Shown here: positions 17,488 through 24,713 of the stretch, piece after piece
How positions within the stretch are numbered: position 1 is the stretch's first letter
Layout of the letters: every line of letters starts with the position of its first letter
Assembly: GCF_016863615.1 (NCBI RefSeq)
Contig: NZ_BOPF01000056.1
Location: 1 to 49,223 of the forward strand
Reading direction: 5' to 3'
DNA: 49,223 nucleotides
From: Virgisporangium aliadipatigenens
GTDB taxonomy: Bacteria > Actinomycetota > Actinomycetes > Mycobacteriales > Micromonosporaceae
Translations under genes and position numbers: made by a program
Notes under the pieces: model-generated
What the model saw: only the letters and a program-made list of their open reading frames with translations
Databases searched by the model: none
What the model was told of the DNA's origin: nothing

Positions 17488-17513
17488 AGCGTCGACAGGA
17501 CACAATGTCGTCC

Positions 17514-18182
17514 ATGCGGGTACTCGTGGTCGAGGACGAACGCAACCTGGCCGACGCCATCGGACGCGGCCTCCGCCGGCACGGCATGGCGGTCGACGTC
17601 TCCTACGACGGTGCCGAGGGGCACGAGATGGCCATGGTGACGCGCTATGACGTGGTGATCCTGGACCGGGACCTGCCCGGGGTGCACGGCGACGACATCT
17701 GCGCCGACCTCGTCGGCTCGGGCGCGCTCACCAGGGTTCTCATGCTCACCGCCAGCAGCAGCGTCGCCGAACGCGTCGAGGGCCTCCAGCTCGGCGCCGA
17801 CGACTACCTGTCCAAGCCGTTCGCGTTCGACGAGCTCGTGGCGCGCGTGCAGGCCCTCGGCCGCCGCGCCACCCCGGCCGCCCCGCCGGTGCTCACCGTC
17901 GGTGACCTCGTGCTCGACCAGGCCCGGCGCACCGTGGCCCGCAGCGGACGGCCGCTCGACCTGACGCGCAAGGAGTTCGGGCTGCTGGAGGAGCTGCTCA
18001 AGGCGCGCGGCGCCGTCGTCTCCAGCGAGGAACTGCTCGAACGGGTCTGGGACGCCAACGCCGACCCGTTCACCACCACGGTGCGGGTCACGATGATGAC
18101 GCTGCGCCGCAAGCTCGGCGAACCGGCGCTGATCGAAACCGTCGTCGGAGCCGGCTACCGGCTGCGCGGCGCGGTCACGTGA
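17514..18182 (+). CDS. OmpR/PhoB-family response regulator
   Basis: A 222-aa DNA-binding response regulator. The receiver domain (1-115) has the acidic pair in VVEDE (Glu7, Asp8), the phospho-acceptor Asp51 in VVILDRDLPG, Thr/Ser in LMLTAS and Lys in YLSKPF. The C-terminal winged helix (about 130-220) has DLTRKEFGLLEELL and ends GAGYRLRG, a standard OmpR-type effector domain. ATG 17514 is taken because MRVLVVEDE is the family start; ATG 17505 is three codons upstream with a weak AGGA site. It is followed by its histidine kinase with a GTGA overlap. The likely target is its own operon, but no binding site could be recognised. Confidence 0.93.
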   Translation: MRVLVVEDERNLADAIGRGLRRHGMAVDVSYDGAEGHEMAMVTRYDVVILDRDLPGVHGDDICADLVGSGALTRVLMLTASSSVAERVEGLQLGADDYLSKPFAFDELVARVQALGRRATPAAPPVLTVGDLVLDQARRTVARSGRPLDLTRKEFGLLEELLKARGAVVSSEELLERVWDANADPFTTTVRVTMMTLRRKLGEPALIETVVGAGYRLRGAVT

Positions 18183-19270
18183 CCGTCTACACGCCGCACG
18201 AGGGGCGGTTCAAGCTCACGCTCCGGCTGCGCATGGCGGCGCTCGCCGGCGCGCTGCTGCTGGTCGTCGGTGCGGTGCTCGTGCTGTTCGCGTGGCTGCT
18301 CGTCACCGACGAACGGATCCTCGTCTACGGGGCCGTCGCGCTCGTGGCCGTGGCCGCGACCGGCGTCGCCGGCGGATACCTGATCGCCAGCCACTCGCTG
18401 CGGCCGCTGCGCCGGGTCACCGCGACCGCGCAGCGCCTCTCCGGCGACTCGCTGGACGCGCGGATGAACTACTCGGGGCCGGACGACGAGGTTGCCGAGC
18501 TGGCGGCGACGTTCGACGCGATGCTGGACCGGATCGCGGTGGCGTTCGACTCGCAGAAGCGGTTCGTCGCGAACGCCTCGCACGAGCTGCGCACCCCGCT
18601 GGCCGTCATGCGCACCGAGATCGACGTGACGCTCAGCGACCCGGACGCCGACCTGACCGAGTACAAGCGCATGGCGGGCGTGGTCCGCGACGCGTCGACC
18701 CGCGCCAACGCGCTCATCGAGGGGCTGTTGCTGCTGGCGCGCACCGAGGCGCAGGCCGGACGCCGGCTGACCCGCAAGGCACACGCCGATCTTGCGGCCG
18801 GGGTCGCGGCGGCGCTGTCGGCGGTTCAGCCGGAGATCCGCCGCATCGGCATCGAGGTCGAGTCCGATCTCCGTCCGGCTCCGGTCGTCGGGGACGCCGC
18901 CCTGCTCGACCGTCTCGCCGGCAATCTCATCGAGAACGCCGTGCGCTACAACAGCCTCGGCGGCCGCCTGTGGGTGCGCACCGGCTGCGACGCGGCACAC
19001 GCGTGGCTGGTCGTCGGCAACACCGGCTTCGAGGTGCCGCCGGGCGACGTGCCGGCGATGTTCGAGCCGTTCCGGCGCGGCGGCCGCGAACGCACCGGTG
19101 CCCGCGGCTCCGGCCTGGGCCTGTCGATCGTGCGCGCGGTCTGCGACGCGCACGGCGGGACGGTCGGCGCGGAGGCGCGCGAGGAGGGCGGCCTGGAGGT
19201 CACCGTGCGCCTCCCACTGGCGGCGTTAACGCCCGTCCTTACCGGGACCGCCACGGTCCCGCGACGCTGA
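18179..19270 (+). CDS. Two-component sensor histidine kinase
   Basis: A 363-aa membrane histidine kinase, partner of the preceding regulator. Two helices (about 18-40 and 48-67) are joined by only about six residues, so it has almost no extracellular sensor. A HAMP domain follows (HSLRPLRRVTATAQRLSG), then HisKA with FVANASHELRTPLAVMRTE (phospho-His) and HATPase_c with NLIENAVRYN, a GARGSGLGLSIVRAV G2 box. Start GTG 18179 overlaps the regulator stop. The minimal input domain together with two co-encoded propeller membrane proteins suggests signal reception through those proteins. It ends 5 bp before the inverted repeat at 19276. Confidence 0.92.
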   Translation: MTVYTPHEGRFKLTLRLRMAALAGALLLVVGAVLVLFAWLLVTDERILVYGAVALVAVAATGVAGGYLIASHSLRPLRRVTATAQRLSGDSLDARMNYSGPDDEVAELAATFDAMLDRIAVAFDSQKRFVANASHELRTPLAVMRTEIDVTLSDPDADLTEYKRMAGVVRDASTRANALIEGLLLLARTEAQAGRRLTRKAHADLAAGVAAALSAVQPEIRRIGIEVESDLRPAPVVGDAALLDRLAGNLIENAVRYNSLGGRLWVRTGCDAAHAWLVVGNTGFEVPPGDVPAMFEPFRRGGRERTGARGSGLGLSIVRAVCDAHGGTVGAEAREEGGLEVTVRLPLAALTPVLTGTATVPRR

Positions 19271-19275
19271 GCCTC

Positions 19276-19345
19276 CGTCGATCTTGCAGTTGTGGCTGGG
19301 ACGCGGCGGGGCAAAGGCGGGCAGGCCGCAACTGCAAGATCGACG
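19276..19345. repeat. Inverted repeat element, copy 2 (GATCTTGCAGTTGTGGC family)
   Basis: Perfect 17-bp arms: CGTCGATCTTGCAGTTG at 19276-19292 and its complement at 19329-19345, extended by a further six pairs with one mismatch. The loop differs from copy 1 but the arm core is identical. It fills the gap between the sensor kinase stop (19270) and the stop codon of the convergent cvnD gene (19346-19348), directly touching the latter. Confidence 0.85.
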
Positions 19346-19942
19346 TTAGTTGAGGCCGTTCTGCCGGGGCTTGGTCATCACGTGCTGGACGAGCTGGATG
19401 AGCACGTCCCGCACCGAGATGCGTTCGCGCGCGTCGCAGAGCAGCACCGGCACGCCGGCATCCAGGTCGAGGGCGTCGCGCACCGCGTCCGCGGTGTAGC
19501 GGCGTGCGCCGTCGAAGCAGTTCACCGCGACCAGGAACGGCGTGCCCCGGCGCTCGAAGTAGTCCACCGACGGGAAGCACTCGATCAGCCGTCCGGTGTC
19601 GGCCAGCACGACGGCGCCGAGCGCACCCAGCGCCAGTTCGTCCCAGAGGAACCAGAACCTGTCCTGCCCGGGCGTCCCGAACAGATACACGATGATCTCT
19701 TCGTTGATCGTGATGCGGCCGAAGTCCATGGCGACCGTGGTCGTGGACTTGTCGTCCAGCCCGTCGAGGTTGTCGATGCCGATGCCGGCGTCGGTCAGCA
19801 CCTCCTCGGTCTGCAACGGCCGGATCTCGCTGATCGAGCTGACCAGGGTCGTCTTGCCGACACCGAAGCCACCGGCGATCAGGATTTTGATGCCGTGCGG
19901 AACCACCGTGGAGCCGGAACGCTCAGAGCGAGCGGAGCCCAT
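19346..19942 (-). CDS. cvnD: Conservon Ras-like GTPase (CvnD type)
   Basis: Small cytosolic GTPase of the actinobacterial conservon family, 198 aa. G1/P-loop is AGGFGVGKTTLVSS (about residues 24-37). The G3 box is FGTPGQDRF rather than DxxG, typical of this MglA/CvnD group. The NxxD-type base-recognition region is VAVNCFDGARR. It is the last gene of a cvnA-B-C-D set transcribed leftward, which in Streptomyces forms a membrane-associated complex resembling a G-protein-coupled system. Its start overlaps the end of cvnC by 20 bp. The stop codon abuts the inverted repeat. GTP binding is likely; pathway unknown. Confidence 0.9.
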   Translation of the reverse strand: MGSARSERSGSTVVPHGIKILIAGGFGVGKTTLVSSISEIRPLQTEEVLTDAGIGIDNLDGLDDKSTTTVAMDFGRITINEEIIVYLFGTPGQDRFWFLWDELALGALGAVVLADTGRLIECFPSVDYFERRGTPFLVAVNCFDGARRYTADAVRDALDLDAGVPVLLCDARERISVRDVLIQLVQHVMTKPRQNGLN

Positions 19943-20294
19943 TGATCACCGCCTCCAGGACGTTCTCGGCCGGACGGGTCGCGCCGTCCGGTTCGTGTAC
20001 CACGATCAGTTCGTCCGCCAGCAGGTCGCTGAGCAGGACGCGGACCACACCGAGCGGAAGGTCCACATGAGCGGCGACCTCGGCGACCGAGACCGGCTCG
20101 ACGGCACGTTCGAGCAACCGCCGGTGCTCGGGCTGCAGGTGCCCGCCGCCGTGCCGCCCGGTCGCCACGACGAACGCGACGACGTCGAACTGCCGGGCGT
20201 GTTTCGTACGGCCGCCGATCACGGCGTACGGCCGGACCACCGGACCCGCCTCGTCGTCCAGCCACTCGTGGCCGGGATCGCTTTCGTCACGCAC
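19923..20294 (-). CDS. cvnC: Conservon DUF742 protein (CvnC type)
   Basis: A 123-aa DUF742 protein with the family features VVRPYAVIGGRTKHARQFDV and a winged-helix-like C-terminal half: SVAEVAAHVDLPLGVVRVLL then ADELIVVHEPDGATRP. Members are always found in conservons between the roadblock protein and the GTPase and are thought to be part of the same complex. The C-terminus ends ENVLEAVINGLRSL, the usual finish. It overlaps cvnD by 20 bp and starts 29 bp after cvnB. Confidence 0.9.
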   Translation of the reverse strand: MRDESDPGHEWLDDEAGPVVRPYAVIGGRTKHARQFDVVAFVVATGRHGGGHLQPEHRRLLERAVEPVSVAEVAAHVDLPLGVVRVLLSDLLADELIVVHEPDGATRPAENVLEAVINGLRSL

Positions 20295-20323
20295 GTCGAA
20301 TCACTCTCTACGGAGGTCCCGCC

Positions 20324-20728
20324 TCAGGAATCGGTCCTGGGCGGCGCCGTCAGGTACTGCCCGACGCGCGTGACCAGCATCGCCATCTCGTAGGCCACCA
20401 CTCCGATGTCGCAGCCGGTCTCGGTCAACACGGCCAGGCAGGCGCCCTGCCCGGCGGCCGTCACGAACAGGAACTTCGACTCCATCTCCACGATCGTCTG
20501 GCGCACCGGCCCGCCCTTGAAGTGCCGGCCGGTGCCGCGGGCGAGGCTCTGGAACCCGGACGAGACGGCCGCCAGGTGCTCCGCGTCCTCGCGGCTCAGC
20601 CCTCGGGAGGTCGCCATCAGCAGCCCGTCCGCCGAGAGCACGATCGACTGCTGGATCGGCGGCACCCGGTCCACGAGATCGTCCAGTAACCAGGCGAGAT
20701 TCGCCGTGCGGCTGGTCGTGTTCGTCAT
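20324..20728 (-). CDS. cvnB: Conservon roadblock/LC7 protein (CvnB type)
   Basis: A 134-aa roadblock/LC7-domain protein (MTNTTSRTANLAWLLDDLVD; VPPIQQSIVLSADGLLMATS; FLFVTAAGQGACLAVLTE). In MglA/MglB-type and conservon systems such proteins are regulators (GAP-like) of the partner GTPase. ATG 20728 overlaps the stop of the histidine kinase gene cvnA by 4 bp (20725-20728), so translation is coupled. Full family length, no unusual residues seen. Confidence 0.92.
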   Translation of the reverse strand: MTNTTSRTANLAWLLDDLVDRVPPIQQSIVLSADGLLMATSRGLSREDAEHLAAVSSGFQSLARGTGRHFKGGPVRQTIVEMESKFLFVTAAGQGACLAVLTETGCDIGVVAYEMAMLVTRVGQYLTAPPRTDS

Positions 20729-23568
20729 TGGTGGTCCCCTTCGGCGTCGCCGGTGGATGCGGGTGGGTCGGAGGGCACGATTCCGCCGGCCTCGCGCCGT
20801 CCCCGGGCCAGGCCGGCCTGCAGGGCGGACATCATGGCGAGCACCTCGGCGGGCGAACGGGTCGTCGGCTCGTCGTCCGCCTCGGACTCCCCGGAGAGGG
20901 AGGTCAACGGCGGGGGCGGGCCGTCCCGCAGCTGCGGGGGAAGGTTTTCCTGCCGGCGGCGGCGGGGGAGCAGCCCGTCGTCGTCGGACTCGGCCTCGAC
21001 GGCGGTCCCCGCCTCGGCGGGCGCGGGGTCGACGACGGTCGCTCCGTCCCCGGCGGCGGCCTCGACCGGCGCGCTTGTCGGCGCGCTCGCCGGCGCCGAA
21101 ACCGGCGCGCCTGCCGGCGTCGAAGCCGGGGCCGAAACGGGCGCCGAGGCCGCGGTGGGAGTCGGGGCCGACGCCGCGGTGCGAGCCGGGGCCGCGGGTG
21201 GACCGGTCGGGATCGAGGCCGGCGTGGGAGCCGAGCGGCGCCGCGACGGCAGCGGCGGCAGGTCGATGTCGGGCAGCGGCGCCGGCGCCGACGCCGGGTC
21301 CACCGCGCCGGAAGGCAACGTTCCCGGCAAGAGCGTCCCCATCGGCTCCGCCGACCCGGGCACCCGCTTCCCGTCCCGCGCGCTCGCGGTGGGAGAAGCG
21401 AAGCCCGTGGGAGAAGCGCCCCCGGTGGGAGAAGAGACCGCCGTGGGAGAAGAAACGCCCGTGGGAGAAGCGGCGACGCCCGTGGGCGACACCGCCGCGT
21501 CCACCGGCAGCCCGTCCACGATCGGCGGCAGATCGGTCAGCGTGATCTCGTTGGCCACCAGGTCGATCGCGCTGCGTTCGTCGAGCGGCGTGCGGGATGC
21601 CGGGACGCGGCCGTCCACAGTGGACGGTCCACCGTTCGGTGCCGGGTCCGGCGCGCGGTCGGCGGAGGGGAGTTCGCGGCGCGGGGTGCCGCCGATGAGG
21701 TCCGGCGGGATGAGCACGATCGCGGTGACCCCGCCGTACGGCGACGGGCGCAGGGTCACCCGGATGCCGTGCCGGCCGGCGAGGATGCCGACGACGAGCA
21801 GCCCGAGGCGGGCGGAGTTCGACGGGTCGAACTCGGGAACGCCGGCCAGCCGCTGATTGGCGTCGTCGATCGCCTCCGCCGCCATGCCGAGCCCGCGGTC
21901 CTCGATCTCGATCGCCAGGCCGTTGGGCACCAGATCCCCACCGACCTGCACCTTTGTGTGCGGCGGCGAGAACGAGGTGGCGTTCTCTATCAACTCGGCG
22001 AGGAGATGGATGACGTCGGCGACGGCCCGGCCCGCGACGGACGTCTCCGGCACCGCGACCGTGACGCGCGCGTAGTCCTCGACCTCGGAGACCGCGCCGC
22101 GCACCACGTCGACCAGCGGGACGGGGTGCCGCCAGCCGCGCCCGGGTGCCGCACCGGCGAGGATCACCAGGTCCTCGGCGTGGCGCCGCATCCGCGTCGC
22201 GAGATGGTCGATCCGGAACAGGTCCTCCAGCTCGTGCGGGTCGGCGGCGCGCCGTTCCATCTTGTCGAGCAGGGTCAGCTGGCGGTGCAGCAGCGTCTGG
22301 CTGCGCCGGGCGATGTTGAGGAAGACGTTGCTCAGGCCGGCGCGCAGCCGGGCCTCCTGCACGGCCGACTCGACGGCGGTGCGCTGCACCCGGTTGAACG
22401 CCGCCCCGACCGCGCCGATCTCGTCCGAGCCGAGGTCCAGCGGCGGGGATTCCGCGGCGACGTCGACCGTCTCTCCGGCGCGCAGCCGGGCGACGACCGA
22501 GGGGAGCCGTTCCTGGGCGAGCGTCTCGGCGGAGCCGCGCAGGCCGGTGAGGCGCCGCACCAGCGAGCGGCCGACCCGCACCGACACGATGACGGAGATG
22601 GTGATCGCGAGGAGGCCGAGCAGGGCCGCGCCGGCGAGCCGCAGCAGCACGGCGATGCCCGCCGGGGTGGCGCGTTCGACGACGCTCTCGCCGGCCGCGA
22701 ACTCCGCCCGGCGCAGTTCCTGCGCCACCTGACCGAAGGTGTCCGCCCAGCCCGCGGCCACGTCCGCCGGTACCGGTCCGCCGACCCTGGCCTCGTTCAG
22801 GAGCTTGTCCTCGAACGCCTTCAGCTGCTTGCCCGCGTCGCTCGCGAAGATCTTCTGGAAGGCCGGCCGGGAGGACCGGTGCACCTCGGGCAGGACCTCC
22901 GCGTAGAGGAACCGCTGGGCGCCCACGGCCTGTGCCCACTGCGCCGGTTCACCCGCCTGGAACTTCCCCGCGACGAGGATGCCGGCGAGCAGCGCGTCCT
23001 CCTGGTGGAGCAGTTCGCGGGCGCGGCTGAGCTGCACGGAGGTGCGGGCGTCGCGGCTGACCTCCCGTTCGGTGGCGCTCGGCAGCGCGGCGAACAGCCG
23101 GTACGCGGCGTCGATCGACTGGGTCTGCGCCTTCATCGCGGCGCCCCGGTCGATCTGCCCGCCGTCGATCTGCTCCCGCGCGGCGACGAACGTGACCGTG
23201 GCGTCGAGCAGCCCCTTCACCGCGGGCTTCAGCAGCGCGTCCGCGTCGGCGAGGGTGTCGCTGCCGGCCTTGGCGCGGAAGTCGGCGATGGCCCGGTCGG
23301 TGGCGGTGCGCGCCTCGGTGAGCTTGCGGGCGTCGTTGCGGTTGCCGGCGAGGTATGCCTGGGAGAGCCGCCGCTCCTCCTGCATCTTGACGACCATCGC
23401 TTCGGCGGGCTTGCCCGCATCCTGGTACACGCTGTTCGCGTTGAGCAGGTCGAGCGCGGAACCGGCGGCGAGCGTGGTCGCGAAGATCCACAGCGCCACG
23501 AGCGAGACGAACGGCGGGACCAGCAGGACGGCGATGTTCCGGCGGATCGAGCGGCTGCGGTTCCTCAT
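20725..23568 (-). CDS. cvnA: Conservon nitrate/nitrite-sensor-like histidine kinase (CvnA type)
   Basis: A 947-aa membrane sensor heading the conservon. Helix 1 at about 12-36, an outside nitrate/nitrite-sensing-like helical domain (about 40-300, with KMQEERRLSQAYLAGNRND), helix 2 at about 305-327, HAMP-like linker, a dimerisation helix region with RRSQTLLHRQLTLLDKMERR, and an ATPase domain with LIENATSFSPPHTKV and DRGLGM. As usual for CvnA there is no classical H-box histidine motif, so phosphotransfer is uncertain. Residues about 620-920 are a Pro/Ser/Ala-rich low-complexity tail that includes an 18-nt-period repeat of SPTG units. ATG 23568 has a GAGG site. cvnB follows with ATGA overlap. 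Confidence 0.92.
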   Translation of the reverse strand: MRNRSRSIRRNIAVLLVPPFVSLVALWIFATTLAAGSALDLLNANSVYQDAGKPAEAMVVKMQEERRLSQAYLAGNRNDARKLTEARTATDRAIADFRAKAGSDTLADADALLKPAVKGLLDATVTFVAAREQIDGGQIDRGAAMKAQTQSIDAAYRLFAALPSATEREVSRDARTSVQLSRARELLHQEDALLAGILVAGKFQAGEPAQWAQAVGAQRFLYAEVLPEVHRSSRPAFQKIFASDAGKQLKAFEDKLLNEARVGGPVPADVAAGWADTFGQVAQELRRAEFAAGESVVERATPAGIAVLLRLAGAALLGLLAITISVIVSVRVGRSLVRRLTGLRGSAETLAQERLPSVVARLRAGETVDVAAESPPLDLGSDEIGAVGAAFNRVQRTAVESAVQEARLRAGLSNVFLNIARRSQTLLHRQLTLLDKMERRAADPHELEDLFRIDHLATRMRRHAEDLVILAGAAPGRGWRHPVPLVDVVRGAVSEVEDYARVTVAVPETSVAGRAVADVIHLLAELIENATSFSPPHTKVQVGGDLVPNGLAIEIEDRGLGMAAEAIDDANQRLAGVPEFDPSNSARLGLLVVGILAGRHGIRVTLRPSPYGGVTAIVLIPPDLIGGTPRRELPSADRAPDPAPNGGPSTVDGRVPASRTPLDERSAIDLVANEITLTDLPPIVDGLPVDAAVSPTGVAASPTGVSSPTAVSSPTGGASPTGFASPTASARDGKRVPGSAEPMGTLLPGTLPSGAVDPASAPAPLPDIDLPPLPSRRRSAPTPASIPTGPPAAPARTAASAPTPTAASAPVSAPASTPAGAPVSAPASAPTSAPVEAAAGDGATVVDPAPAEAGTAVEAESDDDGLLPRRRRQENLPPQLRDGPPPPLTSLSGESEADDEPTTRSPAEVLAMMSALQAGLARGRREAGGIVPSDPPASTGDAEGDHQ
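21389..21491 (-). repeat. 18-nt tandem repeat inside cvnA
   Basis: On the plus strand GTGGGAGAAG recurs at 21389, 21407, 21425, 21443 and 21461, exactly every 18 nt, with a degenerate sixth copy at 21482. In the kinase it encodes a six-residue unit centred on S-P-T-G/A in the Pro/Ser-rich C-terminal tail. The purine-rich track contrasts with the surrounding sequence. Confidence 0.85.
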
Positions 23569-23724
23569 CCAGACCTCGGTTTCGGACTATCGGCGTCATC
23601 GACGTCCGTCGGTCGGCTCCCCGGCTAGCCCCGACGTTCCCCGGGGCATATTACGGACGCGAGGCTCACTCGTCACGACCTGCTCAGTGACCTTATGCGG
23701 TGCACAAGTCGCCCACGTCCGCCC

Positions 23725-23766
23725 AAAAACGAAGATCCAGCCCTGCGGCCGCAGGACTGGATCTTC
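23725..23766 (-). terminator. Rho-independent terminator of the M23 peptidase gene
   Basis: A stem of 17 pairs with one mismatch: GAAGATCCAG-C-CCTGCGG (23731-23748) with CCGCAGG-A-CTGGATCTTC (23749-23766). On the minus strand it is followed by a run of five T (plus-strand AAAAA at 23725-23729). It lies 18 bp after the peptidase stop and before cvnA. Confidence 0.85.
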
Positions 23767-23783
23767 GGGCTGAGAGGCGGGTG

Positions 23784-24593
23784 TCAGGCGCGGGGGAGCG
23801 GGGCGCCGACGCTCGCCATGAACGTCAACGGGTCGACCGCGTTCTCCGGACTGGTGGGCGGCGCGTTGACGTGCACCTCGAAGTGCAGGTGCGGGAACGA
23901 CGAACTGCCCGACGTGCCGATCAGCCCGATGACGTCGCCCGCCTTCACCTTCTGCCCGACCTTGATCATTTCCGGCCGGCGCAGCATGTGGCAGTACAGC
24001 GTGGCGATCTTCCCGGGGTGGCCGATCTTCACGTACCAGCCGCACCCCTTGGACTTGGGTGTGCCGTCGACGTCGCAGCTGCCGCCCGGCTGGATGTTGC
24101 AGACGATCTCCAGGACGGTCCCCGCGGCGGCGGCGCGGATGGGCGTTCCCTTGAACGACATCAGGTCGACGCCCTGGTGGTTCGGCCGCTGGGGAGTGCG
24201 CCAGCCGCCCTGGACGGCGAAGCCCGGCAGCGGATGGGTCCAGGTGCCCGGCGGGCGGCCCGGGGTGGTGGCGCACTCGGGCAGCGAGCCGGCGCGGCGG
24301 ACGTAGGCGTCGGAGACGTAGGTGCCGTCGCGCATCCGGTCCCACTTGTTGGTCGTGCGCACGGTGCCGGTGGCGGTCTCGCCGTCGACCTGGCAGTCGA
24401 GCGCCAGCGCGGTGCCGTTGGTCAGGCTGTCCACCTTGGGGTACCAGCGCGCGGGGCCGGTGCGGACGTTCAGGTTGGTGCTCTCGGTGACCACCGTGGC
24501 GGAGAGCGCCCCGGCCGAGGTGGCCGGCAGCACCGCGAAACTGGTCGACAGCGCTCCGGCCAGTAGATATGCGGCAAGACGCGAGCGTCCCAT
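23784..24593 (-). CDS. Secreted M23-family metallopeptidase with SH3-like domain
   Basis: Exported murein endopeptidase of the LytM/M23 family, cutting peptidoglycan cross-bridges. The 269-aa precursor has a signal peptide (MGRSRLAAYLLAGALSTSFA, cleavage near ATSAGA at about 28), a bacterial SH3-like domain (about 33-100, STNLNVRTGPARWYPKVDSL) and the M23 domain with NHQGVDLM (zinc His and Asp) and HLHFEVH (HxH). Four further Cys may pair outside the cell. ATG 24593 follows a GGGGGGAAACG ribosome site. It is transcribed alone, with its own terminator at 23725. CGTTTC/GAAACG half-sites at 24632 and 24653 flank its probable promoter. Confidence 0.92.
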   Translation of the reverse strand: MGRSRLAAYLLAGALSTSFAVLPATSAGALSATVVTESTNLNVRTGPARWYPKVDSLTNGTALALDCQVDGETATGTVRTTNKWDRMRDGTYVSDAYVRRAGSLPECATTPGRPPGTWTHPLPGFAVQGGWRTPQRPNHQGVDLMSFKGTPIRAAAAGTVLEIVCNIQPGGSCDVDGTPKSKGCGWYVKIGHPGKIATLYCHMLRRPEMIKVGQKVKAGDVIGLIGTSGSSSFPHLHFEVHVNAPPTSPENAVDPLTFMASVGAPLPRA

Positions 24594-24661
24594 CGTTTCC
24601 CCCCGTTAGACGATCAGAGGGAAGCGTAGGACGTTTCATGAGTAAATATCGCGAAACGGAC

Positions 24662-24700
24662 TAAAAGCGAGGCGGCCTCCCATTGTGCGGGGAGGCCGCC
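24662..24700 (-). terminator. Rho-independent terminator of the fadA-fadB operon
   Basis: An 11-bp perfect stem, GGCGGCCTCCC (24671-24681) with GGGAGGCCGCC (24690-24700), 8-nt loop, followed on the minus strand by CGCTTTTAG with four T. It lies 13 bp after the fadB stop. Confidence 0.85.
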
Positions 24701-24713
24701 GTCGAGGTGGAAC

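Noticed and set aside
20728-23628. Plus-strand ORF of 966 codons opposite cvnA
   Set aside because: It is the antisense shadow of cvnA: Arg/Gly/Asp-rich, no domain, no ribosome site. The minus-strand frame has clear kinase and sensor features.
24594-24660. Possible c-di-AMP (ydaO) riboswitch before the M23 peptidase, as in other actinomycetes
   Set aside because: Only about 65 bp separate the start from the fadB terminator, too short for that riboswitch, and no matching fold was seen.
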